A stretch of DNA of 64,000 bases. Origin: Gonocerus acuteangulatus. Lineage: Eukaryota > Arthropoda > Insecta > Hemiptera > Coreidae. The DNA is taken from positions 35,817,660-35,881,659 of the forward strand of contig OX328123.1 in NCBI GenBank assembly GCA_946811695.1, given 5' to 3'. The notes under the pieces are model-generated. The model made no database searches, was not told the DNA's origin, and was given only the letters and a program-made list of their open reading frames with translations. The translations under genes and the position numbers were made by a program. Below, piece by piece: positions 10,972 through 47,580 of the stretch (positions are counted from its first letter, which is position 1; each line of letters opens with the position of its first letter).

Positions 10972-11452
10972 GTGCACGATGTAAAAAGGTACATTAAAAA
11001 TAAGATGTTGGAAAAATGGTCAGCACTTTGGCCACAAACATGCAGGAGCGAATTGCTGAGAGAAAAACGTGACACAAGACCATGGGATACAGCTTCACGT
11101 CACTCTCGGAGGGAAGAAGTCGTTCTGGCACGATTGCGAATAGGCCACTGTGCAATAACCCACACTTACCTCCTCAAATCTCTACATCCACCCACTTGTG
11201 AAATATGCGAAATGCCTCTCACTATAGAACACATAATCATCAAATGCAAAAAGTCTTCTACAAATCGTTCACGCTATAACATCCCAACAACTCTACAGGA
11301 AGCACTACAAGATGACGAAACTACTGTCAAAAATCTGATTAACTTCCTGAAGGAGATCAATATATACCAACAGATATAATAGCTACATGTCCTGCCAATG
11401 ACCCTCAAGGGTAGAGGCAGAATAATTTAAATAAATAAATAAATAAATAAAA
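10972..11452 (+). mobile_element. I-superfamily-like LINE, 3' end
   Basis: An intact frame to 11379 encodes the last ~135 residues of a LINE pol protein, including LARLRIGHCAITHTYLL and CEICEMPLTIEHII, the familiar C..C....T.EH motif, and ends DDETTVKNLINFLKE. The 3' UTR carries CAATGACCCTCAAGGGTAGAG and an (AAAT)n tail near 11425-11452. Related pieces occur at 49885-51715, 52021-52330 (minus) and 53130-53252, so one family is represented. Confidence 0.85.
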
Positions 11453-11467
11453 ATATTGTCGCCTTAA

Positions 11468-12047
11468 CCCTCGAACGCCAACCTTCGTAAAAATTACGAA
11501 TACCTCTGTGATTTTCAGTTGCTCCCTCCTCCTGGTCTTCTATATTCCACCAAAGCCCAGGCTATGCTACCTGTGGTCAATACTTGACGAGACACCAAAG
11601 AATTACATCGCTAGTGCCGGCCGTTTGGAAATTACATTAAATTATATCAAAGAAAGTACACGAAAATTATGATTCTTTGGAGATTGAGGAATATCTTTGT
11701 GCCCGTCTGTTTGACTGAGATTGATAAAATCATTTATTCTTTTATTTTTACGTTGTATGTGATTTGCTTTTATAATATTTTTAAGTCAAACATGAAAATC
11801 TGCGAATAAACTAACTTTTGGAATTTTATACTCATTTTCGTTACCCCTCCCCTCTAAGTCGTGAAACTAATTAGTAAAGTTATATTAATCAATTTTGAAG
11901 AATTTAAAGTAAGAAAGAATATCTTATATTAAAGATTATCTCATAAGTTGAGTTTTTACTTAGTGATATATTTTTTTAAACTATTTTCCTCAGAATGACG
12001 AATACTTGGTAGAAAGGGGTAGGCCGAGGAAGGTTGGCGTTCTAGAG
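11468..12047. mobile_element. piggyBac-type MITE with TTAA duplication
   Basis: TTAA at 11464-11467 and 12048-12051 flank inverted ends: CCCTCGAACGCCAACCTTC on the left and, read inward from the right, CTCTAGAACGCCAACCTTC. TTAA duplication is diagnostic of the piggyBac superfamily. The 580 bp interior has no transposase frame. Confidence 0.85.
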
Positions 12048-12131
12048 TTAAACAAATTTAACTGGAAATAATAGTAAATGATGCTACAGCATTCACTACT
12101 TGGAAGCCATAAAGTTTGGTGTACAAGGGAT

Positions 12132-12446
12132 CAGGGCCCCCTCTTCTTAGAGCCAGAATGAAAATTTTAGTTCTTTGCTATAGGACTTTTGACATTTTAA
12201 AATTATTTTCATCTTGAATTTTGAGCGAAATAAGAATAAAAGTCGACAATCGGTGCATCAAAGGACTTATAGATAGATCCCATTCCAATAAATATAGGCT
12301 ACGCCGTCTATATTTCTAAACCCCATTCTTTTTACAAGCTCATAACCTATACATTTTTTCTAATTAGCCGTGCCCGGCCCCCCACAGCGCCCAGGCCCGG
12401 GACAACTGTACCCGGCTGTCCCCCCCCCCCCAATGTGGCGGCCCTG
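12132..12446 (-). mobile_element. hAT-type MITE, family 1 copy
   Basis: Flanked by 8 bp CAAGGGAT (12124-12131) and CAAGAGAT (12447-12454), one mismatch. The right end, read inward, is CAGGGCCGCCACATTG; the left begins CAGGGCCCC and looks slightly truncated. It is the inverted relative of 48057-48347. Ends in CAG and 8 bp duplications fit hAT. Confidence 0.8.
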
Positions 12447-12477
12447 CAAGAGATACAAGTGTCACTTGTATCTCTTG
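12447..12477. repeat. 31 bp perfect palindrome at the MITE edge
   Basis: Two 15 bp arms (CAAGAGATACAAGTG and complement) around one base. It overlaps the right-hand target duplication of the hAT MITE. Confidence 0.85.
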
Positions 12478-12724
12478 GCTTCCAAACAAATCTGCTCATT
12501 TTTGAAGTCCGCTATTTCTCAGCTCCTACCAGACATTTACTTATATCCCTTTGCCACCAACATTTTGTATGTATTAACTATCCAGAACTGCATTTAACTC
12601 GATTTTTTTAAAAATGTCACTTGTACTGGCTTCTCACCACGTCATATGTAACTATTATTCATCATTCCGTTGTTCGATATAAGGAACAAAGCAGGTTATA
12701 ACCATTGAAGAGTTTTACCTCCAT

Positions 12725-12890
12725 ACATCCCCCCCCCATAGAAGAGCATTCTTTCCCTACGTTCTTTCCTGTTAGTGAAATCCTTAAGGAATGATAAGAG
12801 GATTACCCTCCCATACACGAACATTCTTTCCCTACGTTCTTTCCTTTCAGTGTAATCCTTACGGAAAGGCCGAGAGGATTATATTCCTCT
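12725..12890. repeat. imperfect direct duplication, about 80 bp unit
   Basis: ATTCTTTCCCTACGTTCTTT occurs twice (about 12749 and 12822) with similar flanks (CCATAC.., ..AATCCTTA.GGAA). Confidence 0.75.
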
Positions 12891-12959
12891 CGTGGCTACT
12901 AACGGCAAGACTTTCCTGCAATCATTCCTCTCAAGTTATCCCGCCGTTCCACCCATAAG

Positions 12960-13560
12960 AGAAGGAAGATTTAAGACGACACGACAGTAAACTGATAGTA
13001 TTTTAAGCGGAAATGACTCCCTCCGCCTTCTCAACGTTCGATATGAGAAACACTATTACCAATACGTTTCTCATTTTCATACCTTATTTTATTAAAATAC
13101 TAATTCTAGTATTAAATGTTTTAGTAGTCGAAGCACAAAAAACTATTAAATGCAAATAAAAAAAAAAACTATGACCAATTAAAACGTTAGGTAAACAGTG
13201 ACAAAACCCCTTCGAAAAGAACAAAACTAAAAACTTTGAAGTTTTAAGCATATATTTATCGGATGGACATCGAAAATTGCATCTACTACTTTTTTTTGTA
13301 TGAAATTTAGTAAGCTTTCGAATGGTCACCTTCCACAATTTTCCAACCGTTTTCGAGATATTTTAGAAGATATACGCAAATCTCAAAAATTGTCCAGCCT
13401 GTTAATGAAATATTTTATTTCTAGTACTCTTCACTCCAAACGGAACCAAAATTTATCTATCTTAGATTAGATGAATATAAAAAGCCTGGAACAAGTTTCA
13501 ACTGGAACTAATCGTTCCTGAATAGCCTGAATATGTTTGGAAAAGTCATCATCTACAGGT
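12960..13560 (-). mobile_element. diverged HINE core fragment
   Basis: Minus-strand similarity to the HINE core: AAGCTTTCGAATGGTCACC, ACCGTTTTCGAGATATT, and TTAATGAAATATTTTATT with the same order and spacing as in copies A and C. Ends are not recognisable. Confidence 0.6.
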
Positions 13561-13564
13561 TACA

Positions 13565-13690
13565 ACCCTTTTTAGCCAGGATAGAGGACAAGCCGTTCTG
13601 TTTTTGTTTTTTTCCGAAAGAGAAGCCACCGCCCAGTGGGAATTGAACACACGGTCAAGGATCTCACGCCACTCGGCCATCGGGTCACCC
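13565..13690 (-). mobile_element. SINE-A copy
   Basis: Minus-strand SINE-A: body (TTTAGCCAGGATAGAG) and head (CCAGTGGGAATTGAAC), truncated at the tail. Confidence 0.7.
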
Positions 13691-13725
13691 AAATATTATT
13701 AATTTTTAATAATTAATTAGGCCGT

Positions 13726-13910
13726 GGGGTCTCCCGTGGTCTAGTGGCTAGCGCCTTAGATTCCTATGTGGGAGATGGTGGGTTCGATCCCAACCGGCGG
13801 CAGGACTTTCCTCATCTTAGGGCTCGTTGAGAAAATTCCTCGCTGCACCCTGGATGTCTGCGCTAATGGCCGAGATAATGTCGATGCGCAGTTAAAAAAA
13901 AAAATAAATA
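13726..13910 (+). mobile_element. SINE-B, full-length copy
   Basis: tRNA-like head GGTCTCCCGTGGTCTAGTGG and GGGTTCGATCCCAAC (boxes A and B of an internal pol III promoter, most like tRNA-Glu/Asp), a body with GCTCGTTGAG and CGCTGCACCCTGGATG, and the 3' end GATGCGCAGTT with an A-rich tail. Confidence 0.85.
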
Positions 13911-13936
13911 AAAAAAAATTAATTAGGCCGTACTTT

Positions 13937-14060
13937 GTTCTGGCAGCCTGATTTTCCTCTTAGCAGGTATCCTTTTAAGGCTGGGTGGGCGTAGGGAACG
14001 TCTGGAATAAACGTATTCAGACACTGGAATACCAAGACCATTAGGTGAAGGATCTTGTAA
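13937..14060 (-). mobile_element. SINE-C fragment
   Basis: Minus strand matches the SINE-C body: CAGCCTGATTTTCC and AAGGCTGGGTGGGCGTAGGG, as in 47146-47466. Head missing. Confidence 0.6.
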
Positions 14061-14260
14061 TCTTTAACTCTTTTTTAACTCAGTAACTAAAGGAACTTTG
14101 AATCACTCAGGTAAACTTGTCACAAATACAGATGTCTTCAGTTACTCCAAGGAATAACTGTTTTTTTTTGTAATTAGTCCAAGAAGACCACAAAATTAAA
14201 TACTGCTATGGCATTGCAAATGCTGTATGAAACAATGTTACAAACGCAATTTATAATTTT

Positions 14261-14266
14261 TTTATT
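14261..14266 (-). promoter_or_regulatory. possible enolase polyadenylation signal
   Basis: TTTATT on the plus strand reads AATAAA on the minus strand, about 127 nt beyond the enolase stop. Other A/T-rich candidates exist, so this is tentative. Confidence 0.4.
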
Positions 14267-14392
14267 TTTCAAATTATTTCCAGAACTCGAGCTTTTAAAA
14301 CAAATTGACACAAAATGCATATTATTGTTCTTCATTTCGTTTTCATTACAAACAAAAATATGTTTTATATGTTTTCTATTGTCAGAACTTAT

Positions 14393-40625
<26,233 letters not shown>

Positions 40626-41039
40626 GTTCCGGTGAGAAATGGCTGACTGTGCCATGCAACATAGAGGAACTATACGCACAGAAGCTGGAAAAACTAGTTT
40701 CTTGATTGTGAACATTTCCTAGTGCTGAAATTCTTATCGGTCTTTATCTCCACTTTATAGAAAACCGAGTAAAGGTTCAACTACTGAAACTCCTATATTT
40801 TAACCGTATTTACAAAATAGATCAAAATATGACAGAAACACATGTTAGTTGGGAGATTTATTCCAAGGAGGTTCGACAATGTTCAACTGGAATGGATTAG
40901 CTGCATTCTCATCCTTCACACAACTTGTGAGAATAATCCAGAATGGTAGATTATCATATCGAGCAAAAACCAAATCCTGATAAACCGATAGGCAATGTTG
41001 TTAAAAATGTATTTCTCTATTGTTTTTATTTTTACTTTT

Positions 41040-41125
41040 GAGGCTGGGTGGCCGAGATTGCTAAGGCGCGTGCACTCCGTGTAAGGTCGTGGATTCGATT
41101 CCCACTAGGGGCGATGGATCTTCAT
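41040..41125 (+). mobile_element. SINE-A head
   Basis: GGGTGGCCGAGATTGCTAAG and GGATTCGATTCCCACTAGGG: the best-preserved tRNA-like head of the family (Leu/Ser-like). The body is missing; another repeat follows. Confidence 0.75.
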
Positions 41126-41133
41126 TTTATTAA

Positions 41134-41512
41134 GGGCTAGCTGTTACCCGGCGTGCTATGCTACTCCTACTTTCTGCATCTATAAAAGCAAAAATAAATT
41201 AGAAATCAAATACGGTGTGGATTTGTGTAAGGAACAAACATACAGACAGACAGCTGGTAGATGTTCTTGACCTAGCCTGTGACATTCTCCGTATCACGAC
41301 CTACCTGTGTGCCAAGTTTAGTCAAAATCGGACGAAGGGTGTGAATTTTTATAAGGAACAAAAATACAGACAGACAACTGGTAGACGTTTTTGACTTAGC
41401 CTACGAGACGTCCCGTTTCAAGACCTACCAGTATTCCAAGTTTGGTCAAAATTGGTCAAACGGTGTGGATTTGTATAAGTAACAAACAGACAGACACGTG
41501 ATATACATATAT
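41134..41512 (+). repeat. dispersed repeat family CTAGCTGTTACCC, copy 1
   Basis: Starts CTAGCTGTTACCCGGCGTGC, contains repeated ACAGACAGAC blocks (three internal units with GACCTACC and CCAAGTTT) and ends CAGACAGACACGTGAT plus a TA-rich tail. An inverted copy is at 44281-44641. Confidence 0.8.
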
Positions 41513-41518
41513 ATATTT

Positions 41519-41671
41519 AAAGCCCGCACTACAGAAAAAAATTTCACTAATTTATCTAAAATGGTTGCAGAGATCTGCCTGGAACATCGATTATAGGACA
41601 GACTCACACACATATATGTCTGCAACCATTTTAGATAAATTAGTGAAACTTTCTGCTGTAGTTTGGGCTTT
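41519..41671. mobile_element. foldback MITE with AAAGCCC ends
   Basis: Arms at 41519-41570 and 41620-41671 (AAAGCCCGCACTACAG; TTTCACTAATTTATCTAAAA). TA-rich sequence on both sides. A partial relative is at 45070-45150. Confidence 0.8.
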
Positions 41672-41672
41672 A

Positions 41673-41684
<12 letters not shown>

Positions 41685-41738
<54 letters not shown>
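41685..41738. repeat. (TA)n left of the Penelope composite
   Basis: TA array; a matching array at 43974-44032 lies on the other side. Confidence 0.95.
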
Positions 41739-41742
<4 letters not shown>

Positions 41743-41746
41743 TAAT

Positions 41747-42190
41747 TCTTGTGAATGATGACCCGATATCTATTTTCCACTTTTTCTTGTTTCTTTTTCT
41801 GGCAGGGGGTTGATAAAGTAGTACACACTTTTTTTCACTTTAACTACTTTATTTTGTATGTTTAGCCCGACATGTTTTGTGCCTTTTCGCACCTCTTCAG
41901 GGGCTTTCCTATTCAACAATAGTTTTTGTAAATCTTAAACTTATAATTTTTGTATACTACTATATATCTATCCTTTCCTTAAATAAATTTACATATGAAC
42001 ATGTAATATTTTATCTTAATCTTAATCCTACCTAATCAGGGAGTCCTCTCGTCGTGTAGTCTAGCTTGAGTCAGGCGTAATACTGAAAAGTCATCTGTGG
42101 TAATGAATATGGCTGGTTTGTATCGATTTTTTTAGCTATTTCCATGGTATCGATTATTGGTAAAAAGGTTTTCGTGAGATTTAATTTATA
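41747..42190 (-). repeat. Penelope-type terminal repeat (arm 1)
   Basis: Inverted copy of 43559-43972 with few differences. Includes, on the minus strand, CCCCTGAAGAGGTGCGAAAA (hammerhead-like core, 41874-41900). Confidence 0.85.
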
Positions 42191-43311
42191 ATACTGTGAA
42201 AAATTTGGTGCACATTCTTTAAATCTGTTTTTTTATTTATGGCGGTGTTTGAATTTTTAATTATATAGATATTTTCTTTGATTTTTCTTTTTAGTGTGTT
42301 CCTTTCTTTATTTAAAATGTGAACGTCCCTAAAATTAAAGTTATGTTTTAAAGTTAGTGCGTGTTCTGTCAATGTTGTCCTGTTTTCGTTTGTGTCAATG
42401 CTTTTTGCGTGTTGCACAATTCTCTTTTGCAAAAGCTGTGCCGATTCCCCAATGTAGCATGCGTTGCAATCGTTACATCGAATTTTGTGTATATTGTTCT
42501 TTGTACTTGTTGGATTAATTTTGCCCTTAATATCGCTAAAACTATTTTCAATTTTGTTACCATATTTCCAACTTATTTTCCCTACGTCTTTACATATTTG
42601 TTTAAGTCTATTGGCTATTGAAGGATGGTAATGAAAAGTAAAATATCGATTTATTTCATTCAAATCTTTGTCATTTGCTTTTGTTAATATCTGTTTTCTC
42701 TTTTGTAGAAATAAATCCTCATTCAAAGCTATTTGCTTATTTAAATTCGTATTGTTCATAAAGAATTTTTGAATACTTGTCTGTAATAACTATTGCTTTT
42801 TCTGTGATTCAGGAGGATTATCGTTTTGATCTCGTTTGCGGTTGTTTTTATTTTCAGTATCTTTGTTAAGCAAATCTGAAACTAATTTAATTTTTTTAGG
42901 GGGCATTGATTCTATGATAGTATCAGAATATTTTCTTTTCCTTTTGCATTCTGTGTCATCAAAAAAGTCTTCAGATATGCTAAAAATTTCAGGTTTAAAT
43001 TCATATTTGTCTTGCTTATTCGGAAGTTCAGTTGGTCTTTTTGTGTACAATATACGTTTCTCTGCCCTTTTTATTTGCTGCTCTATTAATGCTCTAGGAT
43101 AGTTGATTTCTTTAAACATTTTTCACAATTTATTTTTTATTTCGCAAAAATACTTAGAGGAAGTTCTATGCAGAGCTGTCCGATTGTATAAAATATTCTT
43201 TTTGAAATTAAGTGGGTGATTGAAATAAAAATTAATCATTCTTGTTGAATGATACGTCTTTGGTTTCCATTTGTATTCAATAAAATTATGCTCATTTCTG
43301 ATTAGTTCCAT
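42181..43311 (-). pseudogene. Penelope-like element: RT C-terminus and GIY-YIG endonuclease
   Basis: One minus-strand frame of 377 codons with just two stops (TGA 43123-43125, TAG 42790-42792). The start matches the region after RT in Penelope proteins (EYKWKPKTYHSTRMINFY, FNHPLNFKKNILY). A basic linker with PPKKIK follows, then the GIY-YIG domain: HKIRCNDCNACYIGES, QKRIVQHAKS, LTEHAL. Penelope elements copy RNA onto a cut made by this nuclease. The main RT domain is absent from this strand; a piece of it lies inverted at 43334-43568. The frame ends FHSIIN. Confidence 0.88.
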
Positions 43312-43333
43312 GTCTAAAAAGTTTAATCATTTA

Positions 43334-43568
43334 TCAGCTTCCAACAAAAATGTTAGCAAACGATTTAAAACCATTTAGTGAAGATAACCCTTTCGAGATT
43401 ATCAATGCGACGCATCTTATTGACAATTTAAAGAATACTAAGATTTTACCAGGTTTTAAATTACTTTCATTTGACGTAGTTAACATGTTTCCAAACATTT
43501 CAGTAGATTTAGCAATAAAAATCATTAGTAATAATTGGAATAATAATTTTCACAGTATTATAAATTAA
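43334..43568 (+). pseudogene. Penelope-like element: RT fragment fused to the C-terminal codons
   Basis: QLPTKMLANDLKPF and LLSFDVVNMFPNISVDLA (RT motif A, FD.V.MFPN). The frame then jumps to FHSIIN and stop, the same last residues as the minus-strand copy. An internal deletion of roughly the rest of RT plus GIY-YIG explains this. Confidence 0.82.
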
Positions 43569-43970
43569 ATCTCACGAAAACCTTTTTACCAATAATCGAT
43601 ACCATTGAAATAGCTAAAAAATCGATACAAACCAGCCATATTCATTACCACAGATGACTTTTCAGTATTACGCCTGACTCAATCTAGACTACACGACGAG
43701 AGGACTTCCTGATAAGGTAGGATTAAGATTAAGATAAAATATTACATGTTCATATGTAAATTTATTTAAGGAAAGGATAGATATATAGTAGTATACAAAA
43801 ATTATAAGTTTAAGATTTACAAAAACTATTGTTGAATAGGAAAGCCCCTGAAGAGGTGCGAAAAGGCACGAAACATATCGGGCGAAACATACAAAATAAA
43901 GTAGTTAAAGTGAAAAAAAGTGTGTACTACTTTATCGACCCCCTGCCAGGAAAAGAAACAAGGAAAAGTG

Positions 43971-43972
<2 letters not shown>
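43559..43972 (+). repeat. Penelope-type terminal repeat (arm 2)
   Basis: Mirror of 41747-42190. 43848-43874 has CUGAAGA, G, a GUGC/GCAC stem, then GAAAC. Confidence 0.85.

Positions 43973-43973
<1 letters not shown>

Positions 43974-44032
<59 letters not shown>
43974..44032. repeat. (TA)n right of the Penelope composite
   Basis: Pure TA array. Confidence 0.95.
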
Positions 44033-44036
<4 letters not shown>

Positions 44037-44039
44037 GCG

Positions 44040-44280
44040 AACAGTATAAATTTTGGGGAGTTTCTCGAGAACGATCGTCCAGCTTTAATGGACATTTCAA
44101 CAACAGAATCAAGGCAGAGTATGTGGTTTCAGATAGACGGGTTTACGTTACTCGAGACGTTGCCAAACTCATTAAGCAGAAATCCCCTAATATATGTATT
44201 GGAGGAGGGTTGGGTATGGCATGGACACAGAGATTACCAGATTTGACCATCTTGGATTTTAATTTTTTTTTGGGGAAAAC
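44040..44280 (+). pseudogene. DDE (mariner/IS630-like) transposase fragment
   Basis: WFQIDG, then across a frame change IGGGLGMAW and LPDLTILDFNFFLGK, equivalent to the WFQ.DG ... RWIGR.GP..WP.RSPDLTPLDFFLWG pattern of arthropod Tc1/mariner-type transposases, containing the second D and third acidic residue region. Strongly decayed. Confidence 0.65.
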
Positions 44281-44641
44281 CAAAGATATCTATATATATC
44301 TAAAAATCACGTGTCTGTCTGTTTATTTGTTTGTTTGTTCCATATACAAATCTACAAGGCTAGGTCAAAATAGTCAAATTTCAAAATTTGGTCCAAAGGT
44401 CGAAAGTTTTGTTCAAGAAAAATTGGCTACACTGAACCATTCAGATTGTGACGGCCATTTTGAATCGACTACTACTGGCCTTTGTCGGCTGTTAGATGAA
44501 GTGCTGTTATGCTGGCCTCTGCCGGTATCATTATGAACTAAAACACATTCACATCGTTTGACCGATTTTCGTAACTGGGTATAAACAAGAGTCATAGACA
44601 GAAAGTAGGTGTAGCATGGCACACTGGGTAACAGCTAGTAG
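44281..44641 (-). repeat. dispersed repeat family CTAGCTGTTACCC, copy 2
   Basis: Minus strand begins CTAGCTGTTACCCAGTGTGC and ends CAGACAGACACGTGATTTTT plus a TATA tail. Interior differs from copy 1. Confidence 0.8.
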
Positions 44642-45064
44642 TCCATAAAAAATCCACCACTCCTCTGGGGGATATGAAAAACGAAATATTAGTTGTTTGT
44701 CATGCCATCCTGAAACCTGAGATGCTATCAGCAGTCACATCCCTTCGTTGAATACTGCTTTCGGGTGTGAATGAAGAAGGAAGAAAATTTTGAACATTTT
44801 TATTCACTAAGTGAATATTTTGTTTTTGCTTTTATAATCTTTCATATAATTTGTTTTATCGCGAATAAAAAAAATCATAAAACACACACATTTGACTACT
44901 GTAACCTGCTTTGGCTCAATGGTAAAAATAACATAGTTTTGTAAATTTTCTCTACTTGCTAGATATATCCTCATTATTGTTGATCGTATTGAAAAATGGA
45001 TTTCAATATTGCATCCAGAAGAGAAAATGCTAATATATGTCGTGCAACTTGACATACTAGTTGC
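44642..45064. other. no recognisable feature
   Basis: AT-rich DNA; nothing assigned. Confidence 0.4.
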
Positions 45065-45069
45065 CATCC

Positions 45070-45188
45070 AGAAAAAAGTTTCACTAATTTATCTCAAACG
45101 GTTGCAGAGATATTGAACTGGAACATCGAGTCTGGGACACCATATATAAACATATATATACATTTATATATATATACATATATATATG

Positions 45189-45221
<33 letters not shown>

Positions 45222-45260
45222 GTATATATATATTTATATATATATATTTATATTTTATAG
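45070..45260. repeat. AAAGCCC-foldback fragment and (TA)n array
   Basis: TTTCACTAATTTATCTCAAA and GGTTGCAGAGAT as in 41519-41671, followed by an interrupted TA array from about 45150. Confidence 0.7.
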
Positions 45261-45282
45261 TGACCCAATCTTCTTCAATCCA

Positions 45283-45492
45283 ATATTTTTCAGGCGGAAG
45301 GTCAGTAAAAGAGAATTAAGAAAGTTAATTCATTTTATTTGTACTTGCTCTACATGTTTCACACATGAGGTTTAGTTTATCGAGTTTTTGGCTCCTGAAG
45401 AGGACCCGAGTTGTGAAACATGAAGAGCAAGTCAAATGAATTAACTCTGCTAATTCTCTTTTATTGGCCTTCCGCCTGAAAAATATTGGATT
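45283..45492. repeat. inverted repeat, arms about 85 bp
   Basis: AATATTTTTCAGGCGGAAGG on the left returns inverted at the right end; the arms include GAATTAA blocks and ATGTTTCACA. 45395-45419 contains a weak CUGAAGA..GAAAC motif. Confidence 0.75.
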
Positions 45493-45589
45493 ATATAAAT
45501 ATAGTATATATTGTAAATTCTTACTTAAATATAATATTTAGTCTGCAATAAACTCATTAAACCACATTCTTATGAAATTTCAAGAACAC

Positions 45590-46060
45590 TTTTCTCCGAG
45601 TCAGGTCATCGTATGGAAATTTATGCTTGTACGTTTTGTAGGAGATTTTATAAAATTGCGAATGGAACTTCCACTTTTCACAATTGCGCAGCCGTCTTCA
45701 GGATATTAAAAAAAATCCCAAAACCGCTCATATCTCTTTGTTTTGTAATAATTTAATCTCCTCTAAACGTAACGAAAATTTACTTAGATTGGATGAAAAT
45801 CACGTTTGACAATACGTTCGACTGAATTCAACTTTTTGGAGAAGTTGAAACGTTATACGTAGTTTTTTCAGTTTTCTCAAAAACGGTTAAATACGTCGTC
45901 CTGAAATCGATCGTCTTCATTCAATTTACCACGGCAAAATACCTATAAGTACCTGGAAGCGTATTAACGAAAGATTCTAATTGCTCTAACCACGCCCTCC
46001 GTACATTATCAATTATTATAGGCCAATTTGGCTGGTTAATAAACTCGTCTTTACTCCAAA
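45590..46060 (-). mobile_element. diverged HINE core fragment
   Basis: Order of CTCCTCTAAACGTAACGAAA, TTTTCTCAAAAACGGTTAAA, AAGTACCTGGAAGCGTATTA and AATTTGGCTGGTTAATAAAC follows the minus-strand HINE core at much lower identity. Confidence 0.55.
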
Positions 46061-46094
46061 AAAGTTAGATGATTTGCTCATATTATTAATTAAA

Positions 46095-46345
46095 ACTGGA
46101 GGCTCAGTGGCCGTGAGTGTTAAGGAGCACCTAACACTCCGCGCCAAGGGTCGTGAGTTCGATTCCCACTATGGGATGGTGGCGTTTCTTTAGAAAAAAG
46201 GAAAGGCATCAGCCCTATCCTGGCTAGAAAAGGGTGGTAACCTATAGATAACCCGTCCTAAAGTTCTTAGTTATAATAATGGATTATAACTATGGATTAT
46301 AATAATGGATGTTAAAATTTGAAAAAAAATTAAATAATAAAAAAA
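46095..46345 (+). mobile_element. SINE-A, full-length copy
   Basis: Head (CGTGAGTTCGATTCCCACTA), AAAGGCATCAGCCCTATCC, TGGCTAGAAAAGGGTGGTAA, GATAACCCGTCCTAAAG, then repeated TATAATAATGGA units and an A-rich tail. Confidence 0.85.
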
Positions 46346-46462
46346 TCCATATAAAAATAAATGTAAATGAATAAGTTCAAATAAAATATATACAATAGAT
46401 TCACACGTAAAAATAAATTTAAGTTAGAAGGTAGTTAGATAAGTTATATATTTATAAAAAGT

Positions 46463-46500
46463 CCGTCACTCAGGAGCTGCATAACTAAGCACTTTCCTCA
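46463..46500 (-). mobile_element. diverged HINE right end
   Basis: GTCCGTCACTCAGGAGCTGC and AACTAAGCAC, after an A5 run; resembles the HINE right terminus. Confidence 0.5.
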
Positions 46501-46619
46501 GAATTGGGTAGTGTCGAGTGCATTCCTGAATAATTTGCTTTAAATAACCTATATAGATAAATACAATAAAAACATAAATAACACCTGTTTCAATTCAATT
46601 CAAACATAGTACAATGTAA

Positions 46620-47045
46620 ATCCCCCCCCCCCTTCCAATAGACCGATTTAGTTCATTTTTACAACACTTCTTCCTTATTAGATACCCAGGACGTATACTG
46701 CGTTTCGTTACAATACAGCAGAAATTACGACCGGTATGAGCAAATTAGTAATTTGGCTCCGGGAGTAAACCCCCCCCCCTCCTAATGAACCGATTTAGTT
46801 TATTTTTACAACACATTTTTCTCTTTAGTTGACCAGAACAAATACCGAGTTTCGTTGAAATGCAACACAAATTATGGCTGGTATCGGCAAATAACTACTT
46901 TGGCTCCGGAGTAAACCCCCTCTCCAGATGGACCGATTTTGTTGGTTAACGAACTCGTTCAATCGTTTGATTGGGGAATACTACATACCAAGTTTCGTGG
47001 GGAAGAAACAAAAACTCTGGCCAGTATCGTGTTAACGGACCCATA
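46620..47045 (+). repeat. three imperfect repeats of about 145 bp
   Basis: Each unit has a C-run, GACCGATTTAGTT (or TTTTGTT), GTTTCGTT.., and GGCTCCGG.GTAAACCC. Relatives occur at 54390-54680 and 58495-58740, so the family is dispersed. Confidence 0.8.
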
Positions 47046-47055
47046 TATATGTGTA

Positions 47056-47057
47056 TG

Positions 47058-47126
<69 letters not shown>
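47056..47126. repeat. (TA)n microsatellite
   Basis: TA array between the 145 bp repeats and SINE-C. Confidence 0.95.
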
Positions 47127-47129
<3 letters not shown>

Positions 47130-47145
47130 TCCCGTAACAGGCCTC

Positions 47146-47466
47146 AAGGGCCCTGAGGGGCAGATACTATAGAGGTATCTGATTCATGACCATACAGCAC
47201 ACTAGGGAGATAGTGTGGTCAGTACTATGCTCCGGCCGCCTGATTTTCCCCTTGGCTGCTTCGACTGCTAGAGTCATTAGCACCAACCAAGGTGCCCATT
47301 ATTAAATTAATTAAAGGCTGGGTTGGCCTAGGGACGGTCAGGGAGGCCGAATTCAACCCATGAACGAAGACACTAGAAGAAAAAAATCTTTAGAGCTTGC
47401 TCGGGATTTGAACTCAGGCCTCCAGCTTATTAGTCCAGTGCTCTACCACTGAGCTAACCTCACCCC
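47146..47466 (-). mobile_element. SINE-C, full-length copy
   Basis: Minus-strand head GAGGTTAGCTCAGTGGTAGA and GAGTTCAAATCCC (tRNA boxes A and B), body with CTAGGCCAACCCAGCC and GAAAATCAGGCGGCCGGAGC, end with CAGATACCTCTATAGTATC. Confidence 0.85.
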
Positions 47467-47467
<1 letters not shown>

Positions 47468-47528
<61 letters not shown>

Positions 47529-47532
47529 GTAC

Positions 47533-47575
<43 letters not shown>
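47468..47575. repeat. (TA)n, interrupted
   Basis: Two TA arrays separated by AAATGTACA. Confidence 0.9.

Positions 47576-47576
<1 letters not shown>

Positions 47577-47580
<4 letters not shown>

Noticed and set aside
13726..13800. tRNA genes at SINE heads (also 20340, 41040, 47400, 48790)
   Set aside because: Boxes A and B are present but the cloverleaf is incomplete and each is joined to a SINE body and A-rich tail.
42361..42621. Plus-strand frames opposite the Penelope GIY-YIG region
   Set aside because: Antisense shadows of the minus-strand Penelope frame.
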